This document shows, piece by piece, positions 42,307-52,630 of a DNA stretch of 64,000 nt. Every line of letters begins with the position of its first letter. Within the stretch, counting starts at the first letter, position 1. This DNA comes from Strigamia acuminata (lineage: Eukaryota; Arthropoda; Chilopoda; Geophilomorpha; Linotaeniidae). The stretch covers positions 11,660,186 through 11,724,185 of the forward strand of contig OX442317.1 in assembly GCA_949358305.1 (NCBI GenBank), in the 5' to 3' direction. The position numbers and the translations under genes were made by a program. The notes beneath the pieces are model-generated. The model saw only the letters and a program-made list of their open reading frames with translations. It was not told where the DNA came from and did not search any database.

Positions 42307-43320
42307 TTACTCATGTAAACGTTTAGCAGAAGACAGTAAATCTTCGTACGTCTTTAGGAATTCGTCTGCTGTATTGTTTAACATAAATGAAGTTTTAAGC
42401 GTATTGGATAAAGTTTTTAATCCGATAATGCAATAATATCTATGAAAAAATTCATAGTACCTATTATCATAAAGATAAGTAGATTTACAAATTCCATTTG
42501 GTAATTTACACATTATTTTTTCTTCTTTATATAATGAATTCTTTGCTGGAACGGCTGTTCCAGTCAAGCAAAAATATAGCAGTGTCAATGATCCGATATA
42601 AAAATTCAATAACCCCGTTACTTTTGAGTCTAATTTAAACGATTCTGCATATTTATATTTATTAGCAGGAGAAAATGTTCTAGTATCTGGATGTGTATAT
42701 ACGACATCGACTATTCTTAGAGATTCATTAACTTGCCAAGGCAAAAACTGAAAATGTCCATTTTCGTAAAAACCCAATTTCTGCTTTGTCAAGTTTATAA
42801 AAATACGCTTAGGAGACATGACGGTAGGAAAGATAGCATAGTCCTTTAAATATTTTAGGCAGTCGATTAAGAATTGAATCGTAATATTAAAACATTTATT
42901 TTTATCTATTTCCATTTTATTTCTATAATTGTACAACGAGATTATGTCATCCTTTTCATCGTATTTATAAATCGTTACAATTTCTGTATTTGTGTTCATC
43001 CACCAAGTAATAATCTTCGGTGTTAAACCAAACTTGGCCAATTCATTATTATATACCATTTCCGATGGAACATTGTTATGCCAAGCTGTAATATGTGGAG
43101 AAATGTGAATGTAACAACCACTTTTGCTTGAATCTTTCTTTTCCAGATAGAGTCTGTCGTCGCCGTGATCAACATTTTGTGTGAAAACATTTTCATAATG
43201 AATTAAATTTATATCATGTACTATAAATTTTTCCTTATCTGTTTCAAACAATACCTCGTCGTAAATCGAAATGCTGTGTAAATGCGTTTTTCTTTTCTTT
43301 TTTGATGTTCGTTTACTCAT
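42307..43320 (-). CDS. Possible divergent protein kinase or pseudokinase
   Basis: I place the start at 43320 (337 residues), since an A-run upstream of this ATG matches that of other viral genes. The N-terminus is very basic (KRTSKKKRKT). The middle contains a helix resembling kinase helix E (L-I-D-C-L-K-Y-L-K) followed by S-P-K-R-I-F-I-N and K-L-G-F-Y-E-N-G, which sit where the catalytic loop and the DFG motif occur; the H-R-D aspartate and the DFG aspartate are not present. A conserved G-loop is not visible. If kinase-related, it is likely inactive. The alternative is an unrelated viral protein. Confidence 0.35.
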   Translation of the reverse strand: MSKRTSKKKRKTHLHSISIYDEVLFETDKEKFIVHDINLIHYENVFTQNVDHGDDRLYLEKKDSSKSGCYIHISPHITAWHNNVPSEMVYNNELAKFGLTPKIITWWMNTNTEIVTIYKYDEKDDIISLYNYRNKMEIDKNKCFNITIQFLIDCLKYLKDYAIFPTVMSPKRIFINLTKQKLGFYENGHFQFLPWQVNESLRIVDVVYTHPDTRTFSPANKYKYAESFKLDSKVTGLLNFYIGSLTLLYFCLTGTAVPAKNSLYKEEKIMCKLPNGICKSTYLYDNRYYEFFHRYYCIIGLKTLSNTLKTSFMLNNTADEFLKTYEDLLSSAKRLHE

Positions 43321-43798
43321 TTTTTTAACATTAAAATACCAGTGTAAAAGAAAAAGCATTACTGTATCTATTAATACAGAAGATTTATAGGTCAGTAAGC
43401 GCCGCCCCCTTTACAACCATCAACTTACAAACTATCAATGATGGGAACAAATTATTTTCAAACAGAAATACATTAAACGTGGTGGACGCTGCATAGTTAC
43501 CCCTTGCAGTAAGCATTGTCTGCTGAACTTCTTCTATTTCTAGATCAGTTTAGGTGAGGCAAACTCTGTTTAAATGGAAGTATGACACTCCTCTTATCAC
43601 ATTGTATTTTAAATTAAAATTGAATCAACACAAACTGAAATAGTTAAACAAAGTCTGTTAGATTAATATGGTGTATTTATTCACTTTTAACGGTGAATAC
43701 ACTTCAAATAATGTTAAAACATGGTGGCTACACATTAGACTGAACCAAGATACAGGAAGTTAAAACGCGTCGTAGCCTTTCACTAGCCTCAATCAAGG
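43321..43798. other. Gene-free stretch
   Basis: Host-like sequence upstream of the kinase-like gene; no ORF, RNA or repeat supported. Confidence 0.35.
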
Positions 43799-44201
43799 TA
43801 CAGTCATGGTCAAAAAAACTTTCCTGCTGTTTAGCTGTTTTAAGTTAATCACCAGGTGATGTGGTATCGTGATGTTAAGTGTTATCACTAGATGGCGCAA
43901 TAAGCAACCCAAGGTTATATATTATGTAACATACGACCGCAAGGCCACTCTGGATTAGTATACGAGCAATAAATAAGTCTTTCTCCTTGTGTGAACTCTA
44001 CATGACTTGTTATTTAATTATATATGAACACTACAGGTGGTATAAAAATCCATTGAGATTTAGTGACATTATTATTTGCCTGGTTTTTATCTTTTAATAC
44101 TGTTGTTAGAGCTAGACAATGGATTTTTATGCCACCTGGTAGATAAACTTAATAAAATAAAAACAACTAAACTACAAGGAATTTTTTTGTCCATGACTGT
44201 A
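43799..44201. mobile_element. Non-autonomous Tc1/mariner element (403 bp)
   Basis: Begins TACAGTCATGGTCAAAAAA and ends with the near-perfect reverse complement TTTTTTTGTCCATGACTGTA, the TIR style of Tc1 elements, with TA at each end as target duplication. An internal palindrome (AGGTGGTATAAAAATCCATT near 44034 and its complement near 44117) would form a hairpin. No transposase. Confidence 0.8.
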
Positions 44202-44304
44202 CATATTAATTACACATTAACACAAAATATCCACCATGATCGTTCCCATAATGTGTTTTCGTGCATCACAGGGAAGTACCAATGGGTTGCTTTGAACATT
44301 GGAA

Positions 44305-44425
44305 TTGGACATTTAAGTGCTAGACATTTTGCATTAGACATTTTTTTGATTAGACATTTTGTCCATTCAACATTTCAGATTAGACATTTCAGTTTAGACA
44401 TTATAGATTAGACATTTTGTCATTC
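44305..44425. repeat. Degenerate ATTAGACATTTTG tandem repeat
   Basis: About eight copies of a 12-17-bp unit containing TAGACATTT in direct orientation. A short open frame across it has only repeat-derived residues. Confidence 0.75.
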
Positions 44426-44500
44426 GATATTTGGGAGACTACCCTATTTATACGTTATAAAAAAACCGGACAAAATTATTTTTAAGTACAAACAGTCTAA

Positions 44501-44528
44501 TTTTTTTTAAATAATAAAAAAAACAACA
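44501..44528 (+). promoter_or_regulatory. T-run/A-run leader before the 455-residue gene
   Basis: Eight T, then AAATAAT and eight A, ending directly upstream of the ATG at 44529; same pattern as at other viral starts. Confidence 0.4.
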
Positions 44529-45896
44529 ATGATGTCCAATTTAAAAAGGCTTGTTCAATCGTTATTGCCCGATGTACAAGATTCTGTTTCCTCGGTATTA
44601 ATCGGTAATCAATCTGCATACATATATACTCTTAATTCTACTAATCATCAATTATATGAATTGGAGCAGGTATTAAATAAACGAAGCGACAGATTTGCCG
44701 TGGAGGATCAATTGGCACAAACCGCTGTATGTGATTTTCCATATAATGCAGTAGGTTTTATAAACAGCAGCCGTTTTGTAAACCAGCCACCACTATTTTT
44801 AATAGATGGTAATGTAAAAATCTTTTACGGACGGGTTTTGGCATGGAATGCATGGTTTCTAAGTCTATTTTTTAAACGGGATGTAAATGTTTTTACTAGA
44901 ATTAAGGGAACCGTTCCGTGCGATACGTTGAATTTAGAAAACCTAAATTTTGAAGATTTAGAAAACGACAAACATAATGTGACAAAACCAATTTTTGATT
45001 TAATGAACTTGCTATTATCTTCTAAACAGACTACCACAAACGAGAACAAACCTAATTTATGTGATATTGCGAACGAGCAGTTGCTTAAAAATTTTGAAAA
45101 TATGGAATTTCCTAAAACACTATTAAATGATTTGAATATTGACTTGATTTCAAAAATAGAAAACGAGAATGTGTTTATGGAGGATTTATTTTCACCAGTA
45201 GAAAATTTATACATGTGTTTCTATTTATGCCAAAAAATATGTGTCATTTCTTACTCTAAAGGATTTACACATTCAATTTATGCCATGTATAGCTATCTTT
45301 GCATGATGAATGATTTCGGACTAAAACGTGATTTTATTAAAGCGGCAGAAATCCCTATTGAATCTATACGGCGTATAGTACTAGAGTTAGATTTTCCTGA
45401 ACTACGTACACGGAATTTGAGTTGGTTGAAGGGCTCTTATTTGAAAAAGCAGGAATTATATGACATACATATGCAAATAAAACAAGAAAATTGGTCGGAA
45501 GTGGCATATAATCTTGCTATAAACAAACTAGAATTCACAGATTCCAGGCAACAGACCTTATATTACATATTTCTTGCCAACAAAAAAAGTACTCAATTTT
45601 ATTATTTGACATTTCTGTGCTCCATGTTTGAAAGATGCAGAATGATATTGAATAAATCAATACACATAAAAAGCGTGCAACGCAAACAGGAAATAGATTT
45701 GTTTCAGAAATTATTATTTAATCTGCGTGATTTTATAGTTAACGTCACGCAAAAAACGACATACGATAGCAGACTGACTATAGATGAAATTACAGATTTT
45801 TTTGTATTTCATGAAAAAGATATTTACCAGTTATTAGATATTGTGACTAGGGACGATTTGATTACTTCTTGCATGGAGTACTTACACAAGAAATAA
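44529..45896 (+). CDS. Unidentified viral-type protein, 455 residues
   Basis: An intact intronless ORF starting at a double ATG. The product is mostly helical with scattered cysteines, an acidic region at residues 135-165, and a helical C-terminal half rich in Tyr/Phe/Leu. No signal peptide, zinc finger, nucleotide-binding or polymerase motif was recognised: the K-x-D-G of LEF-4, the N-T-D-C-D of LEF-9 and the LEF-8 signature are all absent. Size and position in the viral block would suit a transcription factor such as P47, but that is a guess. Its stop abuts the stop of the RNR gene, so the two are convergent with no spacer. Confidence 0.6.
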   Translation: MMSNLKRLVQSLLPDVQDSVSSVLIGNQSAYIYTLNSTNHQLYELEQVLNKRSDRFAVEDQLAQTAVCDFPYNAVGFINSSRFVNQPPLFLIDGNVKIFYGRVLAWNAWFLSLFFKRDVNVFTRIKGTVPCDTLNLENLNFEDLENDKHNVTKPIFDLMNLLLSSKQTTTNENKPNLCDIANEQLLKNFENMEFPKTLLNDLNIDLISKIENENVFMEDLFSPVENLYMCFYLCQKICVISYSKGFTHSIYAMYSYLCMMNDFGLKRDFIKAAEIPIESIRRIVLELDFPELRTRNLSWLKGSYLKKQELYDIHMQIKQENWSEVAYNLAINKLEFTDSRQQTLYYIFLANKKSTQFYYLTFLCSMFERCRMILNKSIHIKSVQRKQEIDLFQKLLFNLRDFIVNVTQKTTYDSRLTIDEITDFFVFHEKDIYQLLDIVTRDDLITSCMEYLHKK

Positions 45897-46901
45897 CTAA
45901 AAATCTGTTATACCAAAAATATTATCGCCAGGTATATTCGTCTCGGCTTTAATGTTGACCTTCCCATACTCGCTCACTTTTCTCTCAAAAAAATTGGTCT
46001 TCCCTGTATACGACGATGTTGTCATGAATTCAAACGGATTTTCAGCAGCGTATATCACTTCACCAATCAAATTAAAGGACAAGCGATCAGCAATATATTT
46101 TATGTATTGACTCATTGTTCTTTTGTTCATATTGCGTAGATCTCTTGGTAACGCATCCTCGTAAAACTTGATCTCCATGTCAACAGCTAAACAGAGCATA
46201 TCTTTCACAACGCTAGTCGGTGGTTTGTAAAAAATGTGATTTTTGAATATTTCGCATGCAAATTCACAATGTAGAGATTCGTCCCTACTTATTAACTCGT
46301 TTGCAAATGTTAATCCTGGCATTAAACCCCTGTCTTTTAACCAGAATATTGCAGCAAATGCTCCGGAAAAAAATATTCCTTCGGCAATTGCCGTGACTAA
46401 TATTTTTTCACCCACAGTAACGGATGGATTATTAATATAACTGTCAATCCACTCAATTTTGGTTTTAAGATTGTGATTCGTAGATGCCATATTTAATAAC
46501 CGGTTTCTTTCATCCTCATCTAATATCAGACTGTTAATCATTAAACTGTAAGTTTCGAAATGAATATTTTCAACATAAGCTTGAATTGTGTAAAAATATT
46601 CAGCTTCAATTACAGGTAGATTTACAAAATCTTTTTTTAACATATCCCCAACAAGGACGTCGCCAGCCACAAAAAAAGCCAAGATATGTTTTATAAATTC
46701 TTGCTCATCTTCACTGAGAGCTTTGAAATCTGCAACATCGGTTTTAAAATTTATTTCTTCTACGTGCCATGCGATACTCGCCTGACGTTTGTAAAAGTCC
46801 CATATGGTTTGATAACGTATGGGGAAAAGACAAAAACGAGTAGTTTCGGATGAAGGTGGCAATGGAAGATCTAAAAAATGATCATTTGTTATGGTTGGCA
46901 T
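45897..46901 (-). CDS. rnr2: Ribonucleotide reductase small subunit (class Ia R2)
   Basis: I choose the ATG at 46901 (334 residues); the ORF is open for another 59 codons upstream, but these are not R2-like and a T9-A11 tract lies there. All R2 landmarks are visible: the first iron ligand region (W-H-V-E-E-I), E-A-E-Y-F-Y-T-I-Q with the radical tyrosine, E-N-I-H with two ligands, and R-D-E-S-L-H with the last Glu/His ligands. The C-terminus ends F-G-I-T-D-F, the tail that binds the large subunit. The enzyme reduces ribonucleotides to deoxyribonucleotides and needs an R1 partner, not seen in this window (host or another viral locus). Divergence and AT-rich intronless structure support viral origin. 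Complete. Confidence 0.95.
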   Translation of the reverse strand: MPTITNDHFLDLPLPPSSETTRFCLFPIRYQTIWDFYKRQASIAWHVEEINFKTDVADFKALSEDEQEFIKHILAFFVAGDVLVGDMLKKDFVNLPVIEAEYFYTIQAYVENIHFETYSLMINSLILDEDERNRLLNMASTNHNLKTKIEWIDSYINNPSVTVGEKILVTAIAEGIFFSGAFAAIFWLKDRGLMPGLTFANELISRDESLHCEFACEIFKNHIFYKPPTSVVKDMLCLAVDMEIKFYEDALPRDLRNMNKRTMSQYIKYIADRLSFNLIGEVIYAAENPFEFMTTSSYTGKTNFFERKVSEYGKVNIKAETNIPGDNIFGITDF

Positions 46902-46908
46902 GTTACTG

Positions 46909-46928
46909 TTTTTTTTTAAAAAAAAAAA
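46909..46928 (-). promoter_or_regulatory. T9-A11 tract upstream of RNR
   Basis: Nine T then eleven A starting eight bases before the chosen RNR ATG. It supports that start and matches the tracts at other viral genes. Confidence 0.45.
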
Positions 46929-47078
46929 TGAGATATTATTTGAGACGATACAAGAAAAAGTTGCTGTCGTGTATATAATAACTGTGTTTGTTTGTATTAG
47001 AGATTTAAAACGCAGCATATTTATAGTTTTTATACCACAATTAATTAAAATCAAAATATGATTTTTGTAATTTTTCAT

Positions 47079-47779
47079 ATTTAAAATCTAAATAAAGATT
47101 TTGTTAATAAGTACGTTTTAAAATGGTGTCAAAATTAAAAACAATTGAAATAAGTATGTTATTAACTTCACCCTGTTTTATTAACTGGTCTAAGCAGACA
47201 TATTAATCAGAAAATAATTTTTTTTAGTCAGGACATGAAATGTATTAAACTACCGGTTTTTCAAAAAGTGCATTTTTGCGAAACCCTAATTCCATGCGCA
47301 TATTTCGTGCTTGGCACAAATTTAGCATCCTCTCTGTTCTGTGATTGACTCAGAATTGGCTGCTACAGCACACATTCGTGGACGTAGTGTACGGTACGTT
47401 CATTTTTTGTTTATTCGATAAGTCGGCAAGTAGCTGAGGCTCTAAAAGTTAGGAAAACTTCTGCGCTTTCAATTTAACATCAAGATACAGGCGCTAACTG
47501 TAGTACTTTAATGGCTTCTTGTTATTCATCCAGCCCGCTCATACGCACGTTCATCTGAGTATATGTGTATCCATTATTGTTTAATTTTGAAAATTTTTAA
47601 AAAGGTTTGGGGTGCTGAAAGTTATTAAGCAGAATGCCTAAGTATCCCAAACAAGAATGGAAGTAGTATGTAGTATATGAAATATAACCAAATTGTAAAA
47701 AATATGAACATTTCTGAAGGATTTTTTTATGAAATGTCAGACTTTAATGTTTGATCGTTTTTTCTCTTTGCTCCTGTAG
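47079..47779. other. Gene-free stretch at a virus/host boundary
   Basis: Composition changes to host-like after about 47250. The end of the region (polypyrimidine plus TGTAG at 47775-47779) is a splice acceptor for the exon that follows. No gene or RNA seen. Confidence 0.4.
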
Positions 47780-48442
47780 GTGTATTCTCACCATCCGAGA
47801 CAACCCACAGCAACAATGTACCCGTTCAATAGGAGCTCGTCGAGCAAGGAATTGTCAAAGTTGATGATGTGTGTTGTTAAAGTACAGAAAACACCTGCTA
47901 ATAATTTAGAAAAATTTACCACAACTATAAAAGTTAACGCTGCTGAAGTAAAAGATAAATAGAAGTAAAAAAAATTTCAAGTTTTAATGCTTTTTTTTGC
48001 TCAGGTAGGGGTGTTGCCCACCGTTATAGCGTCATTTCGAGACGACACACAGTCACAACTTACCCCTGATGATACAACTGCAGGTCGAGAAAATATTAAT
48101 CAGTCTCCGAAGAAAAGAAATTACGAGGAATTACCAAAATTAGTTTCTGTTGTGAAGGTACGAAAAATATCTGATGATGTTCTGAAAAAGTTGGTTATAC
48201 ATGGAAGAATTAATGTTGCTGAAGTAAAAATGCAGAGAGGTTATGTATGGTCTTGCCCCATAGACTATTATGAAGATTTGTCAAAGAACATAATTGTCAG
48301 CAAACCTCCAGCAGATTATGTGGAGTTACAGGATTCACCACGTTGTCCAGGTATGAAAAGCAGCTGTGATCGTGGCGAAGAATTTTGTTCCTTAGGATGC
48401 ATTTGTGAAAGCTTGAATGCACTGAAGAAACAGAATAATTGA
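47780..48442 (+). CDS. Host exon pair with duplicated segment, MGA-like C-terminus possible
   Basis: Two open segments each follow a good 3' splice site: 47780-47962 (after TCCTGTAG) and 48005-48442 (after TTTTTTGCTCAG). Both encode the same kind of unit, with words E-L-x-K-L followed by V-V-K-V and ending A-E-V-K, so one exon is a duplicate of the other; a GTAAAA donor-like site occurs after A-E in exon 1. Exon 2 continues with a cysteine-rich C-terminus (C-P-G-M, then S-S-C-D, then F-C-S-L-G-C-I-C-E-S-L) and a stop. The C-x-L-G-C-x-C-x-S-L motif reminds me of the MAX-associated protein MGA; this is uncertain. 5' exons are not identified. Clearly chromosomal rather than viral. Confidence 0.5.
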
Positions 48443-48743
48443 TTGTCTCAAGAGAAAAAAGTAATTGTTGATCAACCAGAACAGACTTTCTCTCAACTTA
48501 AATTTCAATCAGATTTAAGTATTCGATGTTTACCCAAGCTCATATTTAAAATTGTCACTGACGGCCACAATTGCAACTTCATTTTTATGAAAAAATCATA
48601 CTTTTTGAGTACTTAACGTATGCGTAAGTCAAAAAATAATACCGGTATGTCAAAAAATAAAATAATACCGTAGCGCTAATATAGTATTCTTGCTCATTCA
48701 ACCACAGCTATTTTTTTATAGTGGCTAGAATTCGAGGATGGCT
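48443..48743. other. 3' flank of the host exon pair
   Basis: AT-rich, no gene recognised. Confidence 0.3.
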
Positions 48744-49505
48744 CTAATTCGAAGGAATAATGTATTTACAAATATTGTTAAAATTAAACATGTCATTTAT
48801 TTTGCAATAGTTATTTTCATAAAATAAGTTCTTCGGTAATTCTACATACTCTGTATACGTGTCAGTGCTATGAACAAAATCAAAGGACTCGTCTGAATGA
48901 GTTGTAATTGTCTCTGACATAGGATTGAACATTAATACTGTGTTACAGTTTATGATTAAAATAAACAGAATCTCAGTATCCACTACGACATACTTATCGT
49001 TGCTGATGATCCAAAATGAATTTTCATCCAATGTGCACACAAAATTATTATTCAACTCTAAGTCTTCGTTTAGTTCTTGCACAAAGAAAGAGATAATTGA
49101 TGTATTAAATTTTAACATGTAGACTGACTGATCTTTCATAAAATCTGTATCAAACGAATGTTTGAAATTTATGTGTTGTCGGAAGATTGGATATTCTGTA
49201 TAATCCCTTATGCTAGTGCTGAGAACAAATCTCTCGTGCATGCTATTATTCCCTTTTAAATATTTTATTCTGTCAATATTTGGATCTAATTCATCACCCT
49301 CGCCTGTTGCATTGATTACATTTATTAGGTGTTTTTCGTTATTGTAACTGTAGCGAATGTGTGGAAAAAATCCAATTTCTGTACCATTTTCAGATATTAT
49401 AGTGGCAACGCTGTTATAGTTTTCGATTTGAAATAATTCAGATTTTAAACTGTCTGCCAGAAGTAATAATAAAAATATGGTAGAATGTAATATTTTATTT
49501 TTCAT
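48744..49505 (-). CDS. Secreted protein, family of three, distant copy 3
   Basis: 253 residues with a clear signal peptide (residues 1-21). Like the pair at 7478 and 9280 it begins after the signal with a short aromatic block, an N-x-x-E-I-G-F-F-P-H-I/P-H motif (compare N-V-G-V-I-P-H in copy 1), a Y-x-Y/N-x segment, and a late L-F-Y-E-N-x-x-C-K motif that also occurs in copy 1. It has N-glycosylation sites but no C-terminal membrane anchor, so it would be secreted. Intronless, viral-type composition, directly preceded by an A-run. Function unknown. Confidence 0.6.
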   Translation of the reverse strand: MKNKILHSTIFLLLLLADSLKSELFQIENYNSVATIISENGTEIGFFPHIRYSYNNEKHLINVINATGEGDELDPNIDRIKYLKGNNSMHERFVLSTSIRDYTEYPIFRQHINFKHSFDTDFMKDQSVYMLKFNTSIISFFVQELNEDLELNNNFVCTLDENSFWIISNDKYVVVDTEILFILIINCNTVLMFNPMSETITTHSDESFDFVHSTDTYTEYVELPKNLFYENNYCKINDMFNFNNICKYIIPSN

Positions 49506-50863
49506 TTTTGTTTCTATTTTTTTTTATAAATTTTATTTAAATTTAATTACGGTAATAACTTAATTAATTTAATGTAGCTAATTTCTAATTCTAGTTTTAA
49601 ACTTTAAAGTTTTTCCAAATAAAACTGTAAATGTGTTTTAACCATATATAGAATTTGATTAAATGTTTTTGGTTTGTCATCTGTGCATAAATAAATTCTA
49701 AGAGAACATACGATCGGACGGGACACAAATTCCACAACAGCTGTTTTGAGAGCTACTTGGTTTCACGGGAATGTGTTGAGTCCAGGTATTGGAGGAGCGT
49801 GCACTCCTCAGTGTTGCACAGTCAAGTGCTGCCATCTATCTGGTACTAAAATGTTTTTCAAGGCCGGGATAAATTCTTTCTCACTCATGCTCCCGGCTGT
49901 AGAATTCATAAAATTTTAATGTCACTTTGAATGCGATGCAAACAAATCTCTAATTACAAAAATCTCTTTTACAGTGGTTAAATATAACACTAACATTATT
50001 GTCATAAATAAAAAATCAACGACATTAAAACATGCTGATTCCTCTTTACTGACGATTGGCTTACAAAAGAGAGTAGCCTCTTGTGGCAAAAAATATATTA
50101 ACTATAACTACTTTAATAACAAAATACCTGTTATATTGGGGATGAGCAGAGTCATCTTTACCATTGGGCTAACTGGACTGCAGCCCAGGGGCACCGACCA
50201 GGCAGAGAATGGCACCCTCCGGAGAAGGGTACTTGGCAGAGAATAACATCTGGTGGAAAAGGGTACTGGGCAGAGAAGCGTGCCAGACACCTCTCACAAA
50301 GATTCTCATGAGTGTTCAAATATAAGCTAATCTTGTAGGCCCGTTCCTACACGTTGTTGATAGTGTGTAGAACACACGGGCGGCACAGGTCAGGGGGCGC
50401 CTCCCCTAAAGATGCATTTTTATATTGGAATGCATTTGTAGGTCCAAAAAAGCATTTTTTTATTCAAATTTATTTTTCATAAAAATGTTTGCCGGTACTT
50501 CTTTGGGAGGAAGTGGGAGTGGGACACCAGCATGCCAAAAAAACACGAGTGTACTACAAGTACGATTATGCCCTAGGACCGGGCTTGTAAAATTGTAAAT
50601 GTAAAAATTATTTTTTTTGATTACGACAAGGGACAAGTGGTGGCTGATTTTTAAGCTCAGGGGCGCTGAAAGTGTTAAGACGGCCCTGGGGATGAGTATA
50701 GTTCCAACTGTATGTAAGCTATGTATTCTTTATGGCAGTCGACTGTTTGAATACACTAAGGAAAAAAGTTGGTTGCTAGTTTGCAACTCTGTACAATGGA
50801 ACCAACACTGTGGAGCCCAGACAACAAATGTTTCGCTGCTTCCTTTCTATGATTATATTTAAT
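49506..50863. other. Gene-free region with transposon-like sequence
   Basis: From about 50150 to 50700 the composition is GC-richer, with repeated GGGTACTTGG/GGGTACTGGGCAGAGAA words around 50220-50285. The word GGGGATGAG at 50139 recurs at 50689, which may mark the target duplication of an inserted element. No transposase or RNA gene. Confidence 0.35.
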
Positions 50864-52162
50864 TCACATTAATATTTCGTCTCTAAATTGTTCCATGTTT
50901 GTCCACATCTTGTCCACGCAGCAGGTTGTCGATAAAGCGTCCGATCTAATTTTTCCAATGTCTAATTTATCAATTAATGTATCATCTAGATACACTTCAT
51001 TTTTTATTCCTACAAACTTGTTATATTCTACGTCAGACTGTACTATGAACATGTTTCGATTTGTCAATATGTTATCATTACAGCTGTAATGGCCATACAC
51101 CCACAGTAAATCCGAAAAAAAGCATTGTATGACATTAATATTTGATGCCTCGGAATGGGTTGTGGGTTTCAAACACCGTCTGTGCTTGGTCAAATATTTA
51201 AATACACGTAAAATAAATTTGATTATTGTTTTCAGAACTTCCATTTCTAAAAACACTTCATCCAAATTTGTCATATTATCCCGTACATCACTAATATAAT
51301 CATTTGCCAGATCACACACAACTTCCATTTGTCTCAAAGTGCCAGATACCAAAAATGGTGGTAAATAATCACCACCAAAGACTGCAAACAGAAGTAAACC
51401 GTACAGTTGAGTAGCTAAGGCATCGTCCTGAAATAATATTCTTTTTATATTTTGATTGTTATAGAGAACAAAGATGTCTTCCACGTCGACATTCCTCGTT
51501 GATGTCAAGATAGAAATATGTTTAGTATTTAAAAGCAATGCCGTAGCTATGACATCATTGTCAGTTGAAACAAGGAGACAACTGTGATATCTTGGTCTTT
51601 TAAGGAAATTTATACATTTTATCTCTCCTTCATTAGGTTGCAAATCATTATCAAAAATTAACCTAATTGTTGGAACGCTGTAGTTTGGCTGTCGTTGTTT
51701 TAAAGTTTTTCTGATGACACACATACAGGAAAAGAAGAACTTTTCTTTGAAATTTTCATCGAATAACATTTTCAAAAATGAGCTACCGGCAGTAAGATAA
51801 GAATGCCAAATGTTAAACTCTTGTCGCCTTTTCCTTTGCAAGTGACGTTTACCAGGAGGGGATACCCCGTCTAATCCAATAAATATATCCAGTGAATCAC
51901 AACCGTTTCGATTTTCTGCTAAAACAATATTAATAACATTTTGCATTTCATAAATTAACGATTGCTTTAAAGACTGTAAACACGAAAATATTTCGTATTC
52001 GTTCTGGAGTTGTAATTTGTAACAAAGTTTATGCAAAATAGTATTTATATCAAACAAAATTAAATCTATACTGGCAATTTCATTGCCATCTGCAATATTT
52101 AACTTAAATCCCTGATTACATTTTCGTGACATAAGATATGCTGACAATTTAGGTATCCCCAT
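50864..52162 (-). CDS. XRN1/RAT1-type 5'-3' exonuclease
   Basis: 432 residues. The N-terminus is M-G-I-P-K-L as in XRN proteins. Residues 98-113 read D-G-V-x-P-P-x-K-R...Q-R-K-R-R, matching the XRN D-G-V-A-P-x-x-K...Q-R-x-R-R block. E178-G-E180 and D201-N-D203 are the metal-binding pairs, and G-G-D-Y-L-P-P (264-270) matches the XRN G-N-D-F-L-P-H motif. Only the catalytic N-terminal domain is present; cellular XRN1 is several times longer. It should degrade 5'-monophosphate RNA; a FEN-type DNA flap function, known for some nudivirus homologues, is the alternative. It lies three genes from a Nudix hydrolase on the same strand. ORF intact, intronless. Confidence 0.82.
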   Translation of the reverse strand: MGIPKLSAYLMSRKCNQGFKLNIADGNEIASIDLILFDINTILHKLCYKLQLQNEYEIFSCLQSLKQSLIYEMQNVINIVLAENRNGCDSLDIFIGLDGVSPPGKRHLQRKRRQEFNIWHSYLTAGSSFLKMLFDENFKEKFFFSCMCVIRKTLKQRQPNYSVPTIRLIFDNDLQPNEGEIKCINFLKRPRYHSCLLVSTDNDVIATALLLNTKHISILTSTRNVDVEDIFVLYNNQNIKRILFQDDALATQLYGLLLFAVFGGDYLPPFLVSGTLRQMEVVCDLANDYISDVRDNMTNLDEVFLEMEVLKTIIKFILRVFKYLTKHRRCLKPTTHSEASNINVIQCFFSDLLWVYGHYSCNDNILTNRNMFIVQSDVEYNKFVGIKNEVYLDDTLIDKLDIGKIRSDALSTTCCVDKMWTNMEQFRDEILM

Positions 52163-52203
52163 GCTTATCGATTATTCTTGCAAACTATCAGGTATTCTTT
52201 TTT

Positions 52204-52593
52204 TTATGAAATGAAATGAAACAATTTATTGATTAATTTTAAGGATAAAATCAATCCGGAAAACAGTAATAATAAATATATTTCTGTTTTCAATTTATAT
52301 TTACACTCTAGGCATGAATATATGCCTTGATAAACGATGACTGTCAAAATAAATATTGCAACAGGTAAGAAATTATCAAGCAAACTAAACGTGTTGCGTA
52401 ATGATACCAATGCTTTCCATTTTACTTTATTTTGCTTTATGTAATTTAAAGTATGAGACCGAGGAGGTGAATGTCCACGATGATGATTATTCTGAGGTTT
52501 ATGCTCTAACAAATGCTCGTTGGTGTCATGCTTAGTGCTTGTGTGGTTATGAGAAAGTTTAATAAAATCAGGAGCTTTATAGTAACTCGTCAT
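52204..52593 (-). CDS. Small protein with two C-terminal membrane segments
   Basis: I choose the ATG at 52593 (129 residues), since the upstream sequence GTTAAAAAAATG matches the start context of the gene at 43320. The first 55 residues are hydrophilic and His/Asn-rich, followed by two hydrophobic helices at about 72-92 and 102-122. This looks like a small virion envelope protein. No family recognised. It is followed 40 bases downstream by the XRN-like gene in the same direction. Confidence 0.55.
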   Translation of the reverse strand: MTSYYKAPDFIKLSHNHTSTKHDTNEHLLEHKPQNNHHRGHSPPRSHTLNYIKQNKVKWKALVSLRNTFSLLDNFLPVAIFILTVIVYQGIYSCLECKYKLKTEIYLLLLFSGLILSLKLINKLFHFIS

Positions 52594-52630
52594 TTTTTTA
52601 ACAAAACAATAACAAATCAAAAAAAACTTT

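Noticed and set aside
44529-45896. Assignment as LEF-4, LEF-8 or LEF-9 RNA polymerase subunit
   Set aside because: The capping-enzyme lysine motif and the metal-binding aspartate motif expected in those proteins are absent.
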